Shown piece by piece: positions 60,929 through 64,000 of a stretch of 64,000 nucleotides of DNA. Below the pieces are notes generated by a model. The model had not been told where the DNA came from and did not search any database. It was given only the letters and a program-made list of their open reading frames with translations. Position 1 is the stretch's first letter; every line of letters begins with the position of its first letter. The DNA is taken from the NCBI GenBank assembly GCA_963798075.1, contig CAWCRU010000031.1:1-64000 (forward strand), given 5' to 3'. This DNA is from DATAOG01 sp963798075. GTDB lineage: Bacteria > Pseudomonadota > Alphaproteobacteria > Geminicoccales > Geminicoccaceae. Both the position numbers and the translations under genes were made by a program.

Positions 60929-63649
60929 ATGTCCGAGAACAAGCGCCTGGTCCTGATCGACGGGTCGGGCTACATCTTCCGCGCGTTCTTCGCGCTGCCG
61001 CCGCTCACCGACCCCAAAGGGGTGCCGGTGGGGGCCGTGTTTGGCTTCTGCAACATGCTGTTCCGCCTGGTCCAGGACATGGCGGGCGATCAGCTGGCGG
61101 TGGTGTTCGACAAGGGGCGCGCGAGCTTTCGCAACCAGATCTATGACGGCTACAAGGCGAACCGGCTGGAGCCGCCGCCCGAGCTGGCGCCGCAGTTCCC
61201 GCTGGTGCGCGAGGCGGCGAGGGCGTTCGGCCTGCCGGTGATCGAGGTCGACGACTACGAGGCGGACGATCTGATCGCGACCTATGCCAGGCAGGCCCAG
61301 GAGCAGGGCCAGGAGGTGATCGTCGTCTCGTCCGACAAGGACCTGATGCAGCTGATCGGCCGCGGCGTCCAGATGTACGACCCGATGAAGCAAAAGGCGA
61401 TCGACCGCGAGGAGGTGATTGCCCGCTTCGGGGTCGGGCCTGAGCTGTTGCGGGACGTGTTGGCGCTGGCGGGCGACACCTCCGACAACGTGCCGGGGGT
61501 GCCGGGGATCGGGGTCAAGACCGCGGCCCAGCTCCTCCAGGAGTACCACAGCCTGGACGAGCTGCTGGCGAATGCCGGCAGCATCAAGCAGCCCAAGCGG
61601 CGCGAGAACCTGCTGGCCCATGCCGAGCAGGCGCGGCTGTCGCGGACGCTCGTCACCTTGTGCGAGACCGCGCCTTTGCCGGTGCCGCTGGCTGAGCTGC
61701 AGGTCGGCCCGGCCGACTATGCGCGCCTGCTCGAGTTCGCCCGCGCCCACGGCTTCCGCTCGCTCGCGCAGCGGGTCGAGCCGCTGGCCGCGGTCCAGAC
61801 CGCCGTCGCCCCGCCGGGCGCGGAGCCGGCGAGCCCCGAGCGTCACTACGAGACCCTGCACGACCTCGCGACCCTCGATGCCTGGCTCGAGCGGGCGACG
61901 ACGGGCGGCATCGTTGCGATCACCTGCGCGACCACGTCGCCGAACCTCGCGCGCGCCGAGCTGGTCGGCATCGGGCTCGCGGTCGAGGCGGGTGAGGCCT
62001 GCTATCTGCCGTTCGGCCATAAAGACGAGTTCGGCACGCACAGCGCCGGTCAGCTGGCGCAGGACGAGGCGCTCGAACACCTACGCCCTGTGCTCGCGGA
62101 CCCGGCCGTGCTCAAGGTCGGCCACGAGCTCAAATCCGCGGCAAGCCTGCTCGAGCGCTACGGCATCGAGATCCGGCCCTACGACGACGTCATGCTGCTG
62201 TCCTACGCGATCGATGGGGCCGGTCACGGCCACGGCCTGCCCGAGCTCGCCAAGATGCATCTCGACCGCGACGCGCTCGCCTACGAGGCGGTCTGCGGCA
62301 GCGGCCGGCGGCAGATCGGCTTCGATCAGGCGCCGACCGAGCGGGCGACGGCCTACGCCGCCGAATGCGCCGACCTCACCTTGCGCCTGCACGGCCTGCT
62401 CAAGCAGCGGCTCGCGGCCGAGCGGCGGGCGCGCGTGTATGAGACCCTGGACCGGCCGCTGGTCGCCGTGCTGGCGGGCATGGAGCGCCACGGCATCAAA
62501 GTCGACCGGCAGATCCTGAAGGGCCTCTCGGCCGATTTCGGCCAGCGCATGCTCGAGCTCGAGGAGCAGGCCTACAAGCTCGCCGGGCGGCCGTTCAACC
62601 TCGGCTCGCCCAAGCAGCTGGGCGAAGTGCTTTTCAAGGAGCAGGGGTTGGCGGCCTCGCGCAAGACCCGGACCGGCGAGCTCACGACCGGCGCCCAGGT
62701 GCTCGAGACGCTCGCGGCCGAGGGCCACCTTCTGCCGCGGACGATCCTCGACTGGCGCCAGCTGCAGAAGCTGACCGGCACCTACACCGATGCCCTGATC
62801 CAGGAGATCGGGCCCGACGGCCGGGTGCACACCTCCTACGCCATGGCCGCGACCTCGACCGGCCGCCTGTCCTCGAACGACCCGAACCTCCAGAACATCC
62901 CGATCCGGACCGAGGAAGGCCGGAAGATCCGGCGCGCCTTCATCGCCGAAGCGGGCCACCTGCTGCTCTCGGCCGACTACTCGCAGATCGAGCTGCGGGT
63001 GCTCGCCCATATGGCCGGGATCGAGGCTTTGAAGCAGGCCTTCGCCAAGGACACCGATGTCCATGCGGTCACCGCCTCGCAGATGTTCGGCGTCCCGATC
63101 GCCGGCATGGACCCGCTGCTGCGCCGCAACGCCAAGATGATCAACTACGGCATCATCTATGGCATCGGCGCGTTTGGCCTTGCCCAGCGCCTCGGCATCG
63201 AGTTCGAGGTCGCCAAGCGCTACATCGAGGCCTATTTCGAGCAGTATCCGGGCATCCGGGACTACATGGAGGGGGCCAAGGCGGAAGCGCGCGCCAAGGG
63301 CTACGTCGAGACGCTGTTCGGGCGGCTGTGCGCCACGCCCGAGATCAGGAGCAGCAATCCCTCGCGGCGGGGCTATGCTGAGCGCGCCGCGATCAACGCC
63401 CCGATCCAAGGCTCGGCCGCCGACATCATGCGCCGCGCGATGATCCGCGCCGACCGGGCGCTCAGGCGCTCCAACCTCGGCGCACGCATGCTGCTCCAGG
63501 TCCACGACGAGCTGGTGTTCGAGGTGCCGGCAGCCGAGATCGAGCCGACCGCCGGGCTGATCCGCGAGGTCATGGCGCAGGCCGCGGATCTTGACGTGCC
63601 GCTCGTGGTCGACGTCGGCCACGGCCCCAACTGGGACGCCGCGCATTGA
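60929..63649 (+). CDS. polA: DNA polymerase I, proofreading domain inactive
   Basis: A 906-aa DNA polymerase I. The N-terminal 5'-3' nuclease is intact (LIDGSGYIFRAFFALPP, DGYKANR, SSDKDLMQL, GDTSDNVPGVPGIG). The polymerase domain has motif A LLSADYSQIELRVLA, motif B RRNAKMINYGIIYGIGAFGL and motif C LLQVHDELVFEV. The 3'-5' exonuclease domain is present in size but its catalytic residues are gone. ExoI DTE appears as TCA in VAITCATTS, ExoII reads GHELKSA instead of GQNxKYD, and ExoIII YAAEDAD reads YAAECAD. ATG 60929 (MSENKR) is preferred to an upstream start. Confidence 0.95.
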   Translation: MSENKRLVLIDGSGYIFRAFFALPPLTDPKGVPVGAVFGFCNMLFRLVQDMAGDQLAVVFDKGRASFRNQIYDGYKANRLEPPPELAPQFPLVREAARAFGLPVIEVDDYEADDLIATYARQAQEQGQEVIVVSSDKDLMQLIGRGVQMYDPMKQKAIDREEVIARFGVGPELLRDVLALAGDTSDNVPGVPGIGVKTAAQLLQEYHSLDELLANAGSIKQPKRRENLLAHAEQARLSRTLVTLCETAPLPVPLAELQVGPADYARLLEFARAHGFRSLAQRVEPLAAVQTAVAPPGAEPASPERHYETLHDLATLDAWLERATTGGIVAITCATTSPNLARAELVGIGLAVEAGEACYLPFGHKDEFGTHSAGQLAQDEALEHLRPVLADPAVLKVGHELKSAASLLERYGIEIRPYDDVMLLSYAIDGAGHGHGLPELAKMHLDRDALAYEAVCGSGRRQIGFDQAPTERATAYAAECADLTLRLHGLLKQRLAAERRARVYETLDRPLVAVLAGMERHGIKVDRQILKGLSADFGQRMLELEEQAYKLAGRPFNLGSPKQLGEVLFKEQGLAASRKTRTGELTTGAQVLETLAAEGHLLPRTILDWRQLQKLTGTYTDALIQEIGPDGRVHTSYAMAATSTGRLSSNDPNLQNIPIRTEEGRKIRRAFIAEAGHLLLSADYSQIELRVLAHMAGIEALKQAFAKDTDVHAVTASQMFGVPIAGMDPLLRRNAKMINYGIIYGIGAFGLAQRLGIEFEVAKRYIEAYFEQYPGIRDYMEGAKAEARAKGYVETLFGRLCATPEIRSSNPSRRGYAERAAINAPIQGSAADIMRRAMIRADRALRRSNLGARMLLQVHDELVFEVPAAEIEPTAGLIREVMAQAADLDVPLVVDVGHGPNWDAAH

Positions 63650-64000
63650 CGCACGCCAGCATGGGCGCCGGGCCACCGCCACTCCCACAGGAGCGGTCCA
63701 GAGCGCCGGCCGCCGGGACACGGGGACCGGGGGCACGGCTGATCAAGACCAAACGTCAGGCTTCCCGCGTCGACTTTCCGTCGGTCTTGAGAGGACGCTG
63801 CGGACCGACCGCGGTCCCGGGGGCAGGACTGCCGGGAGACGGTCACCGGCAGTTGCTTGAGCGAAAATCAACCTTCGGCCGTCAGCCCTTTTTCCGGCCA
63901 AGTCCATGCGACGCTCGGACTGCGCGCTTTTTGGCTTTCGGTCGGCGGACGGAGTCCCAGGGTCGCATGGACCGGCCAGCATTCTGGTGGCGAAGAGTTG
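63650..64000. other. 351-bp stretch after polA without a convincing gene
   Basis: I see no coding sequence, RNA gene or clear terminator here. The short minus-strand frame at 63743-63982 has an arginine-rich, low-complexity composition typical of chance frames in GC-rich DNA. Confidence 0.5.

Noticed and set aside
62081..63736. A 551-codon minus-strand frame opposite polA
   Set aside because: Antisense shadow of conserved polymerase motifs; no independent coding signature.
63743..63982. A 79-codon minus-strand frame at the window end
   Set aside because: No homology-like pattern, no ribosome site and low-complexity charged composition.

Overview
The window is very GC-rich, bacterial and densely coded on both strands. 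It carries a DUF3035/BamF-type lipoprotein, the order ribF-ileS-lspA-bamF-M16-M16, an adjacent fdxA-carD pair, DUF29 proteins and a CenR-like response regulator. That set points to an alphaproteobacterium, probably from the Rhodospirillales/Geminicoccales side. The placement is inferred from gene content; no rRNA or tRNA gene is visible.

Positions 1-15.8 kb are accessory uptake and catabolic DNA. A first PotABCD-type ABC importer (binding protein, two permeases and an ATPase on the opposite strand) is interleaved with an SDR dehydrogenase, a ROK sugar kinase, an SMP-30 lactonase and a glucosamine-6-phosphate deaminase-like protein. This suggests uptake and breakdown of a sugar or amino sugar. 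A second importer (binding protein, two-domain fused permease, ATPase) is followed by a TIM-barrel amidohydrolase and a frameshifted 2-hydroxyacid dehydrogenase. Between and after them lie decayed remains of a phage terminase, two transposases and a toxin-antitoxin pair.

Positions 15.8-22.4 kb hold an SH3-domain envelope protein, a NuoE-NuoF (formate dehydrogenase beta-type) fusion with no catalytic alpha subunit beside it, and the most unusual block of the window. That block has three exported Asn/Gly repeat proteins, two of them built on a 13-residue unit, next to a NarL-type regulator with an atypical receiver domain.

Positions 22.7-32.1 kb hold a sugar-type periplasmic binding protein with a DegT aminotransferase, an internally deleted insertion sequence with inverted ends and a 16-bp target duplication, LivG/LivF-type ATPases without permeases, a second ROK kinase, RidA, a class III aminotransferase and an esterase. 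Positions 32.1-43.8 kb carry a response regulator, an exported acid phosphatase/phospholipase C-like lipoprotein, a di-haem peroxidase, malic enzyme, a frameshifted nucleoside hydrolase, a nitroreductase, a MaoC hydratase and two DUF29 genes, the second one broken.

Positions 43.8-63.7 kb are mostly conserved core genome: ribF, ileS, lspA, bamF, two M16 peptidases, mutL, fdxA, carD, gshB, a HIT protein, puuE and polA. It is interrupted at 56.3-58.1 kb by a lower-GC insert carrying an acyltransferase, flanked by a full HIT gene and a duplicated HIT 3' half. The polA product has lost the residues of all three proofreading exonuclease motifs.
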